Source: Theropithecus gelada
Taxonomy: Eukaryota > Chordata > Mammalia > Primates > Cercopithecidae
Reading direction: 5' to 3'
Length of the DNA: 64,000 nucleotides
Assembly: GCF_003255815.1 (NCBI RefSeq)
Contig: NC_037673.1
Location: forward strand, 7,544,070 to 7,608,069
Below, one piece after another: positions 1 through 11,159 of this stretch. The notes beneath the pieces were generated by a model. That model searched no databases and was not told the origin of the DNA. It saw nothing but the letters and a program-made list of their open reading frames with translations. The position numbers were made by a program, and so were the translations under genes. Numbering within the stretch: the first letter of the stretch is position 1; every line of letters begins with the position of its first letter.

Positions 1-559
1 TAGTACTGCTTTTGCTCTATACTATGGTTTTTGGTTTGTTTCATTTCCATTTTCATTCGTTTCAAAATTGTTTTTGAATTTCCTTCTTAATTTCTTCATA
101 GATCCATTGGTCATTCAGAACTGTATTGCTTAATTTCCATGTGTTTGTGTGTTTTCCAAAGTTTCTTTCGCTATTAATTTTTAGTTTTATCCTATTGTGG
201 TCCAAAAATAAACGATATGATTTATACGTTTTTGAATTTGTTGATACTTTTTTTGTGGCTATTCTGGACTTCTGGGATCTATTCTGGACTTCTATATGCT
301 GATAAGAATGTGTTTTCTGCAGTTGTTGGATGAAATCTTCTGTAAATTTTAGTTAGACCTAGATGGTGTATACTTCAACTCCAATGTTTCTTTGTTCATT
401 TTCTGCCTAGATGATTTTTTCCTTACTGTGGGAGGAGAGTTGAAGCCCTTACTATTATTGTATTAAAGTCTATTTTCTCCTTTCAGTTTATTAACATTTA
501 CTTTATATACTTGGGAGCTCCATTGTTGGGTGCATAGATATTTATAGTTGTTGTATTAC
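1..559 (-). mobile_element. Old L1 LINE, ORF2 endonuclease-region part
   Basis: The reverse strand matches the start of L1 ORF2. The plus strand carries antisense landmarks such as the 'attgtggtcc' segment, followed by text equivalent to the endonuclease region. The element enters from outside the window on the left and continues, with insertions, to 5403. It is heavily diverged with no open reading frame, so it is a dead copy. I infer L1M age from the divergence. Confidence 0.85.
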
Positions 560-912
560 TGTATTAGTTCATTTTCATGATGCTGATGAAGACATACCCG
601 AGACTGGGAAGAAAAAGAGGTTTAATTGGACTTATAGTTCCACATGGCTGGGGAGGCCTAAGAATCATGGTGGGAGGTGAAAGGCATCTCTTACATGGCA
701 GCAGCAAGAGATCATGAGGATGAAGCAAAAGTGGATACCCCTGATAAACTCATCAGATCTCATGAGACTAATTCATTATAATGAGAATAGCATGGGAAAG
801 ATAGGCCCCATGATACAATTACCTCCCCTCTGGGTCCCTACACAACATTTGGAAATTCTGGAAGGTACAATTCAAGTTGAGATTTGGGTGGGGACACAGC
901 CAAAGCACGTCA
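560..912 (-). mobile_element. MaLR solo LTR (MST/THE1 type)
   Basis: On the minus strand this runs from TGACGTGC to AATACA and shows the MST/THE1 LTR landmarks: the 'gtccccacccaaatctc' start region, the 'catgattcttaggcctccc' block and an end complementary to 'tgtattagtt'. It is flanked by the 5-bp direct repeats attac (555-559) and attat (913-917), one mismatch, as expected for an ERVL-MaLR insertion. Old L1 sequence continues on both sides, so it landed in the L1. The open frame at 714-989 has no coding meaning. Confidence 0.88.
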
Positions 913-1354
913 ATTATCTTATTGATTTGGCCCCTCTATCATCGTATAGTGACTATCTTTGTCTCTTTTTTAGTACCTCCAATTTGTAGTCTATTTTATC
1001 TGATGTAAGTATAGCTACTTCTGCTCCCATTTGGTTTTAGGGTTGCATGGAATATGTTTTTTCACCCCTTTACTTTCAGTCTATGCGTGTCTTTATAGGT
1101 GTAGTCGATTTCTTGTATGCAGCATGCAATTAGGTTTTGTTTCTTTGCTCAGCCATTTTATGCCTTTTGATTGGAGAATTTGGTTCACTAACATTCTTTG
1201 CTATTGATAAATAAGGATTTACTACTGACATTTGCCCCATGTTTTCTGGTTGTCTGTTTTTCTTTTTATAACTCTTTCTTTTTTTTCTTTTTAAAAACTG
1301 TCTTCCATTGTGGTTAAATGACTTTCTCTGTCAGTATGTTTTAATTTATAGTTT
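913..1354 (-). mobile_element. Old L1 continued (endonuclease to ORF1 spacer)
   Basis: The same reversed L1 resumes after the MaLR LTR. The plus strand shows antisense segments around 'ctatcatcgtatagtgac' and 'tgtatgcagcatgcaattag' that correspond to the 5' end of ORF2. No frame is open. Confidence 0.8.
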
Positions 1355-1650
1355 TCTTTTTTAATTTAGAGACAGGTTCTCACTCTGCCACCCAGGCTGG
1401 ATTTCAGTGGTACAATCATAGTTCACTGCAGCCTTGAACTTTTGGGCTCAGGCAAACTTCCCACGTTAGCCCCCTGAGCAGCTAGAAGTACAGGTGCATG
1501 CAACCATACCTGGCTAATTTTTAAAATTTTTGTAGAGAGGGGTCTCAATATTTTTCCCAGGCTGGTCTTGAACTCCTGACCTCAAACAGTCCTCTTGTCT
1601 CAGCCTCTCAAAGTGCTTGGATTACAGGTTTGAGCCACTGAACCCAGCCA
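1355..1650 (-). mobile_element. AluJ
   Basis: Reversed Alu: the T-rich tail is at the left, 'gagacaggttctcactctg' follows, and it ends near 'gagccactgaacccagcc'. It has many substitutions and J-type diagnostic text ('cagccttgaacttttgggctc'). It sits inside the old L1, which continues on both sides. Confidence 0.9.
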
Positions 1651-2281
1651 GTGTTTTTATTTTTATGAATCTATTATAGATTTTGCATTGTAGTTACTAT
1701 GTGGCTTACAAAAACCAACTTATATTTGTAAAAATTTATTTCAAAGAGATGAAAACTTAGATCACACAGAAAATAATAGAAAAAATGAAAAAAGCCCATA
1801 TACTTTAACTTCATCACCCAATTTTGACTTTATATTGTCTCAATTTTCATATTTTTATACTGCCTATTTCTCAACACGTTGCTGTATCTATTACTGTTTT
1901 GATAGACTTGTCTTTTTTTCTTCATACTAGAATTATGAGTGGATTGCTCACCATAATTGCAGCATTAGCGTGTTCTTGGTTTTCCATGTACTTAATTCTG
2001 TCGGTGTGTGTTATACTTCCAAATGTTTTCTTTTTCCACTTAAGTGTTTTTATTTATTTTAGATTAAAGAACACCTTTTAGCATTTCTTGTAAGATGGGT
2101 CTCTTTCTTGGTGGTGGATTCTCTCAGCTTTTGTTTAAGACTTTATCTCTCTATCATATTTGAAGGATTGCTTTGCTGGATACAGTATTCTTGAATGGAA
2201 GTGTGTTTTCTTTCAGAACTTTGGAAATGTGACCCCACTCTTTCCTGGTCTGTATAGCTTTCATTAAGAAGTCTGTTGCCC
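1651..2281 (-). mobile_element. Old L1 continued (ORF1 region)
   Basis: Reversed L1 resumes. Landmarks are 'tagcatttcttgtaagatgg' and 'ctttgctggatacagtattc', both antisense to the old L1 ORF1 region. The last ten bases (2272-2281, tctgttgccc) form the left target-site copy of the L1PA insertion that follows. Confidence 0.78.
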
Positions 2282-2322
2282 GACACAGGAAAAAATGCTC
2301 ATCATCACTCGCCATCAGAGAA

Positions 2323-2841
2323 ATGCAAATCAAAACCACAATGAGATACCATCTCACACCATTTAGAATGGCGATCATTAAAAAGTCAGGAAACAACAGG
2401 TGCTGGAGAGGATCTGGAGAAATAGGAACACTTTTACACTGTTGGTGGGATTGTAAACTAGTTCAACCATTATGGAAAACAGTATGGCGATTCCTCAAGG
2501 ATCTAGAACTAGATGTACCATATGACCCAGCCATCCCATTACTGGGTATATACCCAAAGGATTATAAATCATGCTGCTATAAAGACACATGCACACATAT
2601 GTTTATTGCGGCACTATTCACGATAGCAAAGACTTGGAATCAACCCAAATGTCCATCAGTGACAGACTGGATTAAGAAAATCTGGCACATATACACCATG
2701 GAATACTATGCAGCCATAAAAAAGGATGAGTTTGTGTCCTTTGTAGGGATATGGATGCAGCTGGAAACCATCATTCTTAGCAAACTATCACAAGAACAGA
2801 AAACCAAACACCGCATGTTCTCACTCATAGGTGGGAACTGA
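2323..2841 (+). pseudogene. L1 ORF2p C-terminal remnant (172 codons)
   Basis: This open frame runs from an internal ATG to the natural ORF2 stop. It encodes the carboxy end of the LINE-1 ORF2 protein, downstream of the endonuclease and reverse transcriptase domains. Recognisable stretches are GTLLHCWWDCKLVQPLW, the cysteine-containing KSCCYKDTC segment and YTMEYYAAIKKDEF. The complete protein is about 1,275 residues, so roughly 13 percent remains and neither catalytic domain is present. The frame is open only because the copy is fairly young. There is no promoter of its own, and no product is expected. Confidence 0.9.
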
Positions 2842-3052
2842 ACAATGAGATCACTTGGACTTGGGAAGGGGAACATCACACACCGGGGCCTATCACGGGG
2901 AGGGGGGAGGGGGGAGGGATTGCATTGGGAGTTATACCTGATGTAAATGATGAGTTGGGTGCTGACGAGTTGATGGGTGCAGCACACCAACATGGCACAA
3001 GTATACATATGTAACAAACCTGCATGTTATGCACATGTACCCTAGAACTTAA

Positions 3053-3065
3053 AGTATAATAATAA

Positions 3066-3096
<31 letters not shown>

Positions 3097-3098
3097 AA
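3053..3098 (+). repeat. (AAT)n/(AAAT)n tail of the L1PA insertion
   Basis: About ten units of aata/aaat replace a pure poly-A tail at the 3' end of the L1PA element, directly before its right target-site copy. Confidence 0.9.
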
Positions 3099-3109
3099 CT
3101 CTGTTGCCC

Positions 3110-4374
3110 AATGAATTGGAGTTTCTTTATACATTGTTTATTTTGTCTTGCTGCTTTTAGGATCCTCTCTTTTTCTTTGACTTATGATAGTTTGATTATT
3201 ATATACCTTGGAGTAGTTTTATTTGGATTGAATCTGTTTTGTTTGCTGACCTTTCTAAAGCTGGATATTTATTTCTTAAGTTTTGGAAAAATTTCTGCTA
3301 TTTTTTTTTGAAAAAGCTTTCTAAACCTTGTTCTTCCTCAACTCCCTCTTTAATACCACTAATTCTTAGGGTTCATCTTTTCAGGTAATTTTCTATATCT
3401 TGTAGCCAATCTTCATTTGTTTTCATTATTTTTCTCTTCTGACTATTTTCAAATGGCCTTAGAGCTCATTGGTTATTTCTTCTGCTTGACCTGATCTGCT
3501 GAGAGCCTCTAATGAAGTTTCCATTTTGGCAAATGAATTTCTCAGTTCCAAGATTTCTGTTTGATTTTTATTATGATTATTTCAATCATTTTGTTAAATT
3601 TCTCTGACAAGTTTTGAATTGCTTTTCTGTGTTATCCTGAATATCACTGAGTTTCCTTAAAAGTGCCATTTTGAATTCTTGGTCAGAGAGTTCACATATC
3701 ACCACTTCATTAGGGTCAGTTGCTTTTTCCTTGCTTTGTCCATTTAGAAGAGATCATGGTTATCTGCTATTGTTTCTGTTGGATGTACATCTGTGTCTTT
3801 TCGTTGAAGATTTATTTATTCTAGTCTTCTCTGGCATTTTTGTTTTTTATTGGATATGTTTTCTTAGAGATCCTTTGTAATTTACCTTTTGATATATTTT
3901 CTTTTTTTCCCCTACTAGGTTGCTGCCTCCTTTTCAGCAGTAGATGACACCTTAAGACTAAGTTTGCCTTGGTTCTAGTAAACAATCATCTTACCACCTA
4001 TCTCAAATCATAAGGTTTCAAAGGGAATATCCCAGTAGTATGAGAAGGCTGGGAGTTCACACTCAGTGGACCTGTGAAATGAACCTCTTACAGCATGATG
4101 CTACTGAAGAGCCACTCTGATTCAGTGTCTTCGTTGACCAAATTACACAGCAAAATTTTAAGGCCTAGGGATGGTAGTTCCACCTTCCCTCTTTGTCTCT
4201 GGCTGTTCTCAGTGATATTTCTTCCTTCAGACACTACTGATGGTTTCTGAGGGCAAAAGGGAAAGGTCTCCCACTAGGGAGCCCTGAATGGTGGGGAAAC
4301 TGATTGTCCACCTTGTTGTCACTTTTTTCAGTGTAGTGACTGTATATTGAGGGAAAATTTTCCACATGCTTTTG
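3110..4374 (-). mobile_element. Old L1 continued (ORF1 N-terminal part and 5' UTR)
   Basis: Reversed L1 resumes after the L1PA insertion. The plus strand has 'cttgctgcttttaggatcct', then antisense ORF1 coiled-coil text ('ccaagatttctgtttgattt'), then 5' UTR sequence from about 3950. No frame is open. The last four bases (4371-4374, tttg) are the left target-site copy of the LTR12 insertion. Confidence 0.75.
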
Positions 4375-5176
4375 TGTCTGGAATTGGTGGCTTCTTGGTC
4401 TTGCTGACTTCAACAATGAAGCCTCCGACCCTCGCCGTGAGTGTTACAGTTCTTAAAGATGGTATGTCAGGAGTTTGTTCCTTCTGATGTGCAGATGTGT
4501 CCAGAGTTTCTTCCTTCTGGTGGGTTCGTGGTCTCGCTGACTTCAGGAGTGAAGCTGCAGACCTTCACAGTGAGTGTTACAACTCTTAAAGGTGGCACGT
4601 CCAGAGTTTTTCGTTCCTCCCGGTGGGTTCGTGGTCTCACTGGCTTCAAGAGTGAAGCTGCACACCTTCCCAGTGTGTGTTACAGTTCATAAAGGCGGCA
4701 TGTCCAGAGTTATTCCTCCCTCCCACTGGGTTTGTGGTCTTGCTAGCTTCAATAGGGAAGCCGCAGACCTTCACAGTGAGTGTTAGAGCTCATAAAGGCA
4801 GTGCGAACCCAAAGAGTGCACAGCAGTAAGATTTATTGCCAAGGGCTAAAGCACAAAGCCTCCACAGCATGCAACACGACCCGACGAGGTTGCTGCTGCT
4901 GGCTCCCGTGGCCTGCTTTAATTCCCTTATTTGGCCCAACCCACATCCTGCTGATTGGTCCATTTTATAGACAACTGATTGGTCCATTTTACAGAGTGCT
5001 GATTGGTCCGTTTTACAGAGTGCTGATTGGTCTGTTTTGACAGAGTGCTGATTGGTGCGTTTACAAACCTTTAGCTAGACAGAGAGCACTGATTGGTGCA
5101 TTCACAGTCCCTTAGCTAGATAAAAGTTCTCCAAGTCCCGGCCGCACCCAGAAGCCCAGCCGGCTTCACCTCTCCA
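4375..5176 (-). mobile_element. LTR12 (HERV9) solo LTR
   Basis: Complete class I retroviral LTR of 802 bp in reverse orientation, running on the minus strand from TGGAGAGGTGAAGCC to CCAGACA. It is flanked by a perfect 4-bp repeat, tttg, at 4371-4374 and 5177-5180, the ERV1 hallmark. On the minus strand the U3 part (about 4940-5176) carries six CCAAT boxes, a TATA-like element decayed to aattaaag lies near 4918, and an AATAAA signal lies at 4832-4837. The U5 side (about 4380-4800) has tandem copies of a roughly 100-bp unit containing 'gtgagtgttac'. No internal viral sequence remains. Confidence 0.95.
4954..5096 (-). promoter_or_regulatory. Six CCAAT boxes in the LTR12 U3
   Basis: ATTGG (CCAAT on the minus strand) occurs at 4954, 4978, 5002, 5026, 5051 and 5092. 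The first four are exactly 24 bp apart, the next 25 and the last 41. Each sits in a repeated 'ctgattggtc'-like unit. ERV9/LTR12 U3 repeats are known to act as enhancers bound by NF-Y and other factors. Activity of this copy is inferred only. Confidence 0.8.
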
Positions 5177-5180
5177 TTTG

Positions 5181-5403
5181 TGATGGGCAGATTGGGTGGA
5201 GGGACATTATGAATATGGAAGTCTGATTCCCTTACTTTCTGCTTAAAATTTGTTTACTTCTCTGTGACCCCAGGAACTGTCTCATTCTCATATCTGAGTC
5301 CTGGAATATTACTGGTGATAATCTTGGCACTGTGTATTTGTTTCTGGGTTTCTGTGGGGAGGAGGTAATGAGGCCAGCTTGCTTCTACACCACCATTTTG
5401 GAA
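5181..5403 (-). mobile_element. Old L1, 5' terminal segment
   Basis: Reversed L1 5' UTR resumes after the LTR12 and stops at 'ttctacaccaccattttgga', the complement of the typical 5' start of old L1 elements. The 5' end is therefore preserved. The 3' half lies outside the window, so full length cannot be confirmed. Confidence 0.7.
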
Positions 5404-6554
5404 TGGGAAGCTTTCATTTAGATTATAATATTTATTTTATTGTTTATTTTTAACTGGAATGATATATACATAGATCAAGTTCAGTAAAACTTTTTTTTAA
5501 CTGACCAAAGATTTTTACCGGCTCTGTTTTACTGGCTGTGCTTTTTAATGACTGTAAACATTTTTACTAACTGTTTCTTTTCCACCATTATTAATATATG
5601 TTTCATTACATAATTACTACTGAAAAGAATTTTGTCACATAACGGATGTGAGTGATAAACCATGATCTGCTTGGGTTTCAAACGTGTTATGGATAACACT
5701 GCTGACCCAAAGCATGACTTTTGAAAGAGGAAGTACATGGGATCATCATAATAAATAACAGTGTCCTGAGTGATGAGCTTTCTATTATGCTACAGGAAGA
5801 ATTTCATTAAAAATAATGATAGAAAAACATTAAAAATGTTTAATATTTTCTTAAGATCCTATATTTTTCTACTCCATTAAAATGCAGAAGTTAGAAAACA
5901 GAACATTTCTTCCCTGTCACTGTTTCTACCATTTAAATAGTACATTTTCTTGATTGTTTGGCATCTTAAACTTCCTTTATCCTTTTGCAAGGTAGACTCT
6001 CCAGTATCTTTTTTAATCACACCAAATTCGAATATATATGATGGTACTTCTGAATATATGAATTGCATTTTAATTTCTGAATGTTTATATTATTTAATGT
6101 CTATATATATGTATAAAAAACTAAAGCTAATATTTGGTGTAAATATTCAAATATAAGCCAAGGCCAAATTCAGTACTTATTTATAAAACACATCTTTTAT
6201 TCCCTCTCACACTGTATGATGAACCTGGCTTAGAAAAGCCTGGAGACTTTGTATGACTTAAGGCTTCAAGTGCTACTCACAACAGTATCCACACTAATTC
6301 ATTTTCTCTGAAAAGAATCCTTCCTGTGTTTTGAGCTGGGCTCTGGGTAAACAAAGAAAGGAGTAAAGCTTAGTAATGCTTCCTGTATCTCTCAGTCTAC
6401 TGGCCTTACCGTAACCAAGAACTTTGATTTGCAGATTTGGTGTTACAGCCTTTGTAACATTGTCCTCATTTTGAGGAAATTACTAAATCTTTATCAACCT
6501 TTGTAATTCGGTAGGAGTATTAACCTAAATGGGTAGGAATTTTTAGTGGTTCAT
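5404..6554. other. AT-rich unique sequence, nothing recognised
   Basis: No repeat family or gene is recognised. Open frames here are under 70 codons. Confidence 0.5.
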
Positions 6555-6660
6555 TAGTTATTTAATGTATGTAAAGTGTTTAGAGCTATATCAGACACAA
6601 AATAAGCATTTAAAGTGTATGCATATTTGTGTTACTGTTACCGCTATTACTATTACTACT
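6555..6660 (+). mobile_element. MIR 3' part
   Basis: The plus strand has 'atgtaaagtgtttagagc', then a 'aataagcatttaaa' block and a tri-nucleotide-like tail (ttactattactacta). This is the usual MIR 3' end order. Divergence is high. Confidence 0.6.
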
Positions 6661-7154
6661 ATCACTTCTACAAATGTTCCTGGAGAAACACCAGGTTGAT
6701 GGGTGTGCTGTGAATTTTGGAGAAGCATTTAATGTACAACAAGGTCATTTTGATATGTTTTTAGTTCTCCTGGCAAGTGCCCAGCTCATCACATGGTTCC
6801 AGAGCAGTTATCTGTCTCCATGGTCCTTGATTCAGTAGCAGTTAACTCAGCACCTTTCACAGCTTTAATTCATTTTCTAAAGGTTAACAGCAAAGAACAG
6901 GTTCAGAAAAGGTCTAAATCATGTTTTTATTTTTCCAGGTGGATGACTTTAACAAAAGATCATGACTCCATTGTGTATAAGAGCAGTTAAATTCTGCCTT
7001 TGTTTCAGAACGTATCTGTAGGTTATTAAGTTTTTATTTTGCTTCAGTATTTTCAAGGGGAAGTGAGAAAGTTGTCATTTCTTTGTAAGAAGTTTCTCTG
7101 CAAAATATGTGAGCTACTGTCACAAGACCCACTACAGCTTAGGGACTTAGTTGC
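6661..7154. other. Unique sequence between MIR and the MaLR provirus
   Basis: No gene or repeat recognised. The open frames at 6793-6990 and 7039-7257 are short and the second runs into an LTR. Confidence 0.5.
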
Positions 7155-7513
7155 TGTATCAGTCTGTTTTCATGCTGCTGATAAAGGCATACCCCAGACT
7201 GGGCAATTTATAAAAGAAAGAGGTTTACTGGACTCACAGTTCCATGTGGCTGGGTAGGCCTCACAATCATGGTGGAAGGTGAAAGGCACTTCTCACATGT
7301 TGGCAGACAAGAGAAGAGAGCTTGTGCAGGGAAACTTCCCTTTTTAAAACAATCAGATCTTGTGAGACTTATTCCCTATCATGAGAATACCATGGGAAAG
7401 ACCCATCTCCATTACTCAATTACCTCCCACAGGGTCCCTCCCACAATATGTGGGAATTCTGGGAGCTACAATTTGAGATGGGATTTGGGTTGGGACACAG
7501 CCAAACCATGTCA
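7155..7513 (-). mobile_element. 3' LTR of a MaLR provirus (MST/THE1)
   Basis: Reversed LTR, about 359 bp, running on the minus strand from TGACATGGTTTGGC to GATACA. It pairs with the 5' LTR at 9078-9436 in the same orientation. The two LTRs differ at many positions (roughly 15 percent by eye), which fits an old insertion. A purine-rich run, the expected polypurine tract, lies just inside on the minus strand (about 7520-7535). Confidence 0.92.
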
Positions 7514-9077
7514 TTCTGACCCTGACCCTTCCCAAATCTGGTGTCCTCACATTTCAAAACCAATCATGCCTTCCCAGGAGTCCCTCAAAGTCTTAACTCA
7601 TTTCACCATTAACTCAAAAGTCCACCATACAAAGTCTCATCTGAGATAAGGTAAGTCCCTTCTGACTATGAGCCACTAAAACCAAAAGCAAGTTAGTTAC
7701 TTCCGAGATACAATGAGGGTACAGGCATGGATAAATACAGCCATTCCAAATGGGAGAAATTAGCCAAAACAAAGGGGTTACAGGCCCCATGCAAGTCCGA
7801 AATCTAATAGGGCAGTCAAATCTTAAAGCTCCAAAATGATCTCCTTTGACTCTATGTCTCACATCCAGGTCACTCTGATGCAAGGAGTGTGTTCCCATAG
7901 TCTTGAGTAGCTCTTCCCCTGTGACTTCACAGGGTACAGCCTCCCTCCTGGCTGCTTTCATGGGAGGGTTGAGTGTCTGTGACTTTTGCAGCCACATGAT
8001 GCAAGCTGTCAGTGGATCTACCATTCTGGGATCTGGAGGATGGTAGCCCTCTTCTCACAGCTCCATTAGGCAGTGCCCCAGTGGGGACTCTGTAGGGGGC
8101 ACTCACCGCACATTTCCCTTTTGCACTGCTCTAGCAGAGGTTTTCCATGAATGTCCTGTTGCTGCAGCAAACTTGTGTCTGGACATTCAGGCATTTCATA
8201 CATCCTCTGAAATCTAGGTAGAGGTTCCCAAACCTTAATTCTTGACTTCTGTGCACCCACAGGCTCAACACTACGTGGAAGCTGCCAAGATTTCGGGTTT
8301 GCACCCTCTGAAGCCATGGCTTGAACTGTACCTTTACACCTGTTAGTCATGGCTGGAGTGGCTGGGATGCAGGGCACCAAGTTCCTAGGCTGCAGACAGC
8401 AGAGGGACCCTGGGCCCGGGCCCACAAAACCATTTTTTCCTTCTAGGCCTCTGGGACTGTGAAGGGAGGGGCTGATGTAAAGGTCTCTGAGATGCCCTGG
8501 AAACATCTTCCCCATTGATTAACATTGGGCTTCTCGTTACTTATGCAGATTTCTGCAGCCTGCTTGAATTTCTCCTCAGAAAATGGGGTTTTCTTTTCTA
8601 TCACATCCGTCAGGCTGCAAATTTTCTGAACTTTTATGCTCTGTTTCTCTTTTAAAACTGAATGCCTTTAACAGCACCCAAGTCACCTCTTGAATGTTAT
8701 GCTGCTTAGACATTTCTTCTGCCAGATACCCTAAATCATCTCTCTCAAGTTCAAAGTTCCACAAATCTCTTAGGCAGGAGCAAAGTGCCGCCAGTCTCTT
8801 TGCTAAAGCATAACGAGTCACCTTTGCTCCAGTTCCCAACAAGTTCCTTATCTCTGTCTGAGACCACCTCAGGCTGGATTTCATTGTCCATATCATTATC
8901 AGCATTTTGGTCAAAGCCTTTCAACAAATCTCTAGGGAGTTTCAGACTTTCCCACATCTTCCTGTCTTCTGAGCCCTCGAAACTGTTCCAACCTCTACCT
9001 GTTACACAGTTCCAAAGTCGCTTCCACATTTTCGGGTTTCTTTGCAGCAGCACCCCACTCTACTGGTACCAATTTAC
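7514..9077 (-). mobile_element. MaLR internal region (THE1/MST-int), dead
   Basis: Internal part of a MaLR element in reverse orientation. On the minus strand, reading begins just after the 5' LTR with 'aaattggtaccagtagagtg', where the primer-binding site is expected. The known MaLR internal consensus is then recognisable to the 3' LTR. Open fragments on the minus strand lie at 9053-8751, 8914-8576, 8515-8066 and 8024-7614, in different frames and broken by stops. MaLR internal regions encode no reverse transcriptase and moved with help from ERVL. No functional protein is expected. Confidence 0.9.
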
Positions 9078-9436
9078 TGTATTAGTCCATTTTCATGCTG
9101 TTGATAAAGACATACCCAAGACTAGGCAATTTACAAAAGAAAGAGTTTTATTGAACTCACAGTTTCACATGCCTGGGGAGGCCTCACAATCATGGCAGAA
9201 GGTGAAAGGAATGTCTTACATGGCAGCAGACAAGAGAATAGAGCTTGTGCAGGGAAATTCAACTTTTTAAAACCATCAGACCTTGTGAGACTTAGTCACT
9301 ATCACAAGAATAGCATGGAAAAGACGTGTCCCCATAATTCAGTTGCCTCCCACTGGGTCCCTCCCACAACACGTCGGAATTATGGGAGATACAATTCAAG
9401 ATGGAATTTGGGTGGGGACGCAGCCAAACCATATCA
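9078..9436 (-). mobile_element. 5' LTR of the MaLR provirus
   Basis: Reversed LTR running on the minus strand from TGATATGGTTTGGC to AATACA. Together with 7155-7513 and the internal region it makes a complete element of about 2.28 kb. The 5-bp flanks are gttgc (7150-7154) and gccac (9437-9441). They differ only by three transitions, so a decayed target-site duplication is possible but not proven. Confidence 0.92.
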
Positions 9437-10897
9437 GCCACATACACAAATTGTTTTCCCATTTGCGCTCGTACTTAATAGCAACTACAGATAGATAATC
9501 TATAGCTGTAGCAAATTATCACTCACCTGCATTTCTGCCTTATTAACTAATAATCGAGAGAGATTGACTCAAAATGCTTTCATTTGGAGTTAGACTGGAA
9601 AATACCAGAGGGTGAATGCAGTTTGATCTAGTAAGATTTGGGAATAAACTGTGATTAGGCAGCCATGTGTGGTCCTTAGTGATGCACTGATGTGCTTTAA
9701 TAATTTTAGATCCAATGACTAACACATGTTGAAATTCTATGGGACAAAGTTATTGAATGTGAAATATAAAAAATAAGGGGAAAGTGAATGGAAAATATTT
9801 CTTGCCCATTTTCTCCCTCGAATATTAGCTCTACAGTTCCACTTGTTGGCTAATCATAGCTGAGAAACTCAAAATACTCCCCTACTGAGCAGTAAATGAC
9901 CTGGTTCTCTTAAAAGAACTTAAATAGTACCTAAATAGGGCTGAATTTCTCCCTCAATGCCTCAGAGTTGACCTGAGCCAAAGTCCCAAGTCAATTAAAT
10001 CTGTATTAGAACCCTGTCTCTCAGTTTTCCCTCTGTGACACAGAACACATTCAATATGGGAGATGCATCCTTCAGTGGATGAAAATCAACCAGACCACAG
10101 AGCATGGTTAATATAAACCATTAATCAGGATACCAAGGCTTCGGACTACTCCCTAGAAATATTCTGCCTTGGAGAAGGAGAGGTGAAATTTTATAGAGCC
10201 TTAGTGAGTGGGTCAGCCTAAGTTTAGGTAGTTTCTGGAATAGTTAGTCCAAGATTATTCTTAGAAGGAGGATGTTCTGGGGTTTGTCAGTCTTTATTTG
10301 GGCAGTTTGTGTTTAGCAAGAGGAGGTGGGAAGGAACAGCTATGGGGCCAAGATATTGAGGCTGCATCAAAAATATTCTGGTTTGACTGCCAAATCCACC
10401 AAAATAAAGGCAACCAATGGTTGAGGTTAATGGAGTGTCTCTGAGATGGACAGGGATCCTTTGCACTACTGGACCAGGACAGCACCCAAGCATCTGGAGG
10501 AATCTGCACATTCTATTGATGGCAATGAAGAATCAAATCTGGAATGGCAGGAGGCATAGTTGAGTGGGAGGCACCCTCACATTCCCATAGCACCTGTCCT
10601 TGTTCCAGTTTACAAGCATCGACCTGAATCTAATGAAGCCACTCATAGGCTGCCTTTCAGCCCCCCTTGAAAAAATCCTTCCACTGGGGCTGGGAAAGAG
10701 CAGTTTGGTGACCTTTTCCAACCTCTTGGCATCAGCTTGTGTGGGAAAGCTGGGTGGGCAGAGGAAGAGTCTCCTAAGACTGGAGAAAATCAGAAGAGGC
10801 ACCCTAGGAGGAGCCATGTAGCTGTACAAACAGAAACGTTATTGGGAGCCTCAGCTACAAAGCTGGGACCTGTGTGTTTTTAGTTTTATATGCATAT
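9437..10897. other. Unique sequence, nothing recognised
   Basis: No gene or clear repeat. Open frames on both strands overlap each other and show no coding signature. Confidence 0.5.
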
Positions 10898-10898
10898 T

Positions 10899-10940
10899 TA
10901 TCCATCCATCCATCCATCCATCCCTCCCTCCCTCCATCCA
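10899..10940 (+). repeat. (ATCC)n/(CCCT)n simple repeat
   Basis: Tandem tetranucleotide: about six tcca units, then three ccct units, then tccatcca. Confidence 0.95.
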
Positions 10941-11080
10941 ACAAATGCTCACTGACCCCCTGTTACAAACCTGTTCCTTGCTAGGTGCTCCACAAGGAAT
11001 GCACAGTCTAGGGTGGGAGACAATTATATTAATTGATAAATTATTAGATACTAAATTGTTAGATAAGTCATACTGTAAAC
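10941..11080 (-). mobile_element. L2 LINE 3' fragment
   Basis: The plus strand reads 'aacaaatgctcactgacc', then 'ttgctaggtgctcc', then 'cagtctagggtgggagac'. This is the antisense layout of the L2 3' end. Diverged. Confidence 0.6.
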
Positions 11081-11159
11081 ATATTGAGAATTACTGTCCT
11101 TGCCTGTCTCTTCAGCCACTTTTATCACTACTCCTAGTCTCAATTTATTGAGACTTCAG

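Larger units (their letters stand above)
2282..3099 (+). mobile_element. L1PA 3' end, 5'-truncated
   Basis: Young-type L1 in plus orientation: ORF2 3' end, then the 3' UTR with its G-rich tract (about 2898-2918), then 'cctagaacttaaagtataat' and an (AAAT)n-like tail. It is flanked by a perfect 10-bp target-site duplication, tctgttgccc, at 2272-2281 and 3100-3109. It is 5'-truncated, so it cannot move. It lies opposite to and inside the old L1. Confidence 0.95.

Noticed and set aside
7614..9053. Minus-strand frames of 100-149 codons.
   Set aside because: Pieces of the MaLR internal region, broken and in different frames; kept only as evidence for that element.
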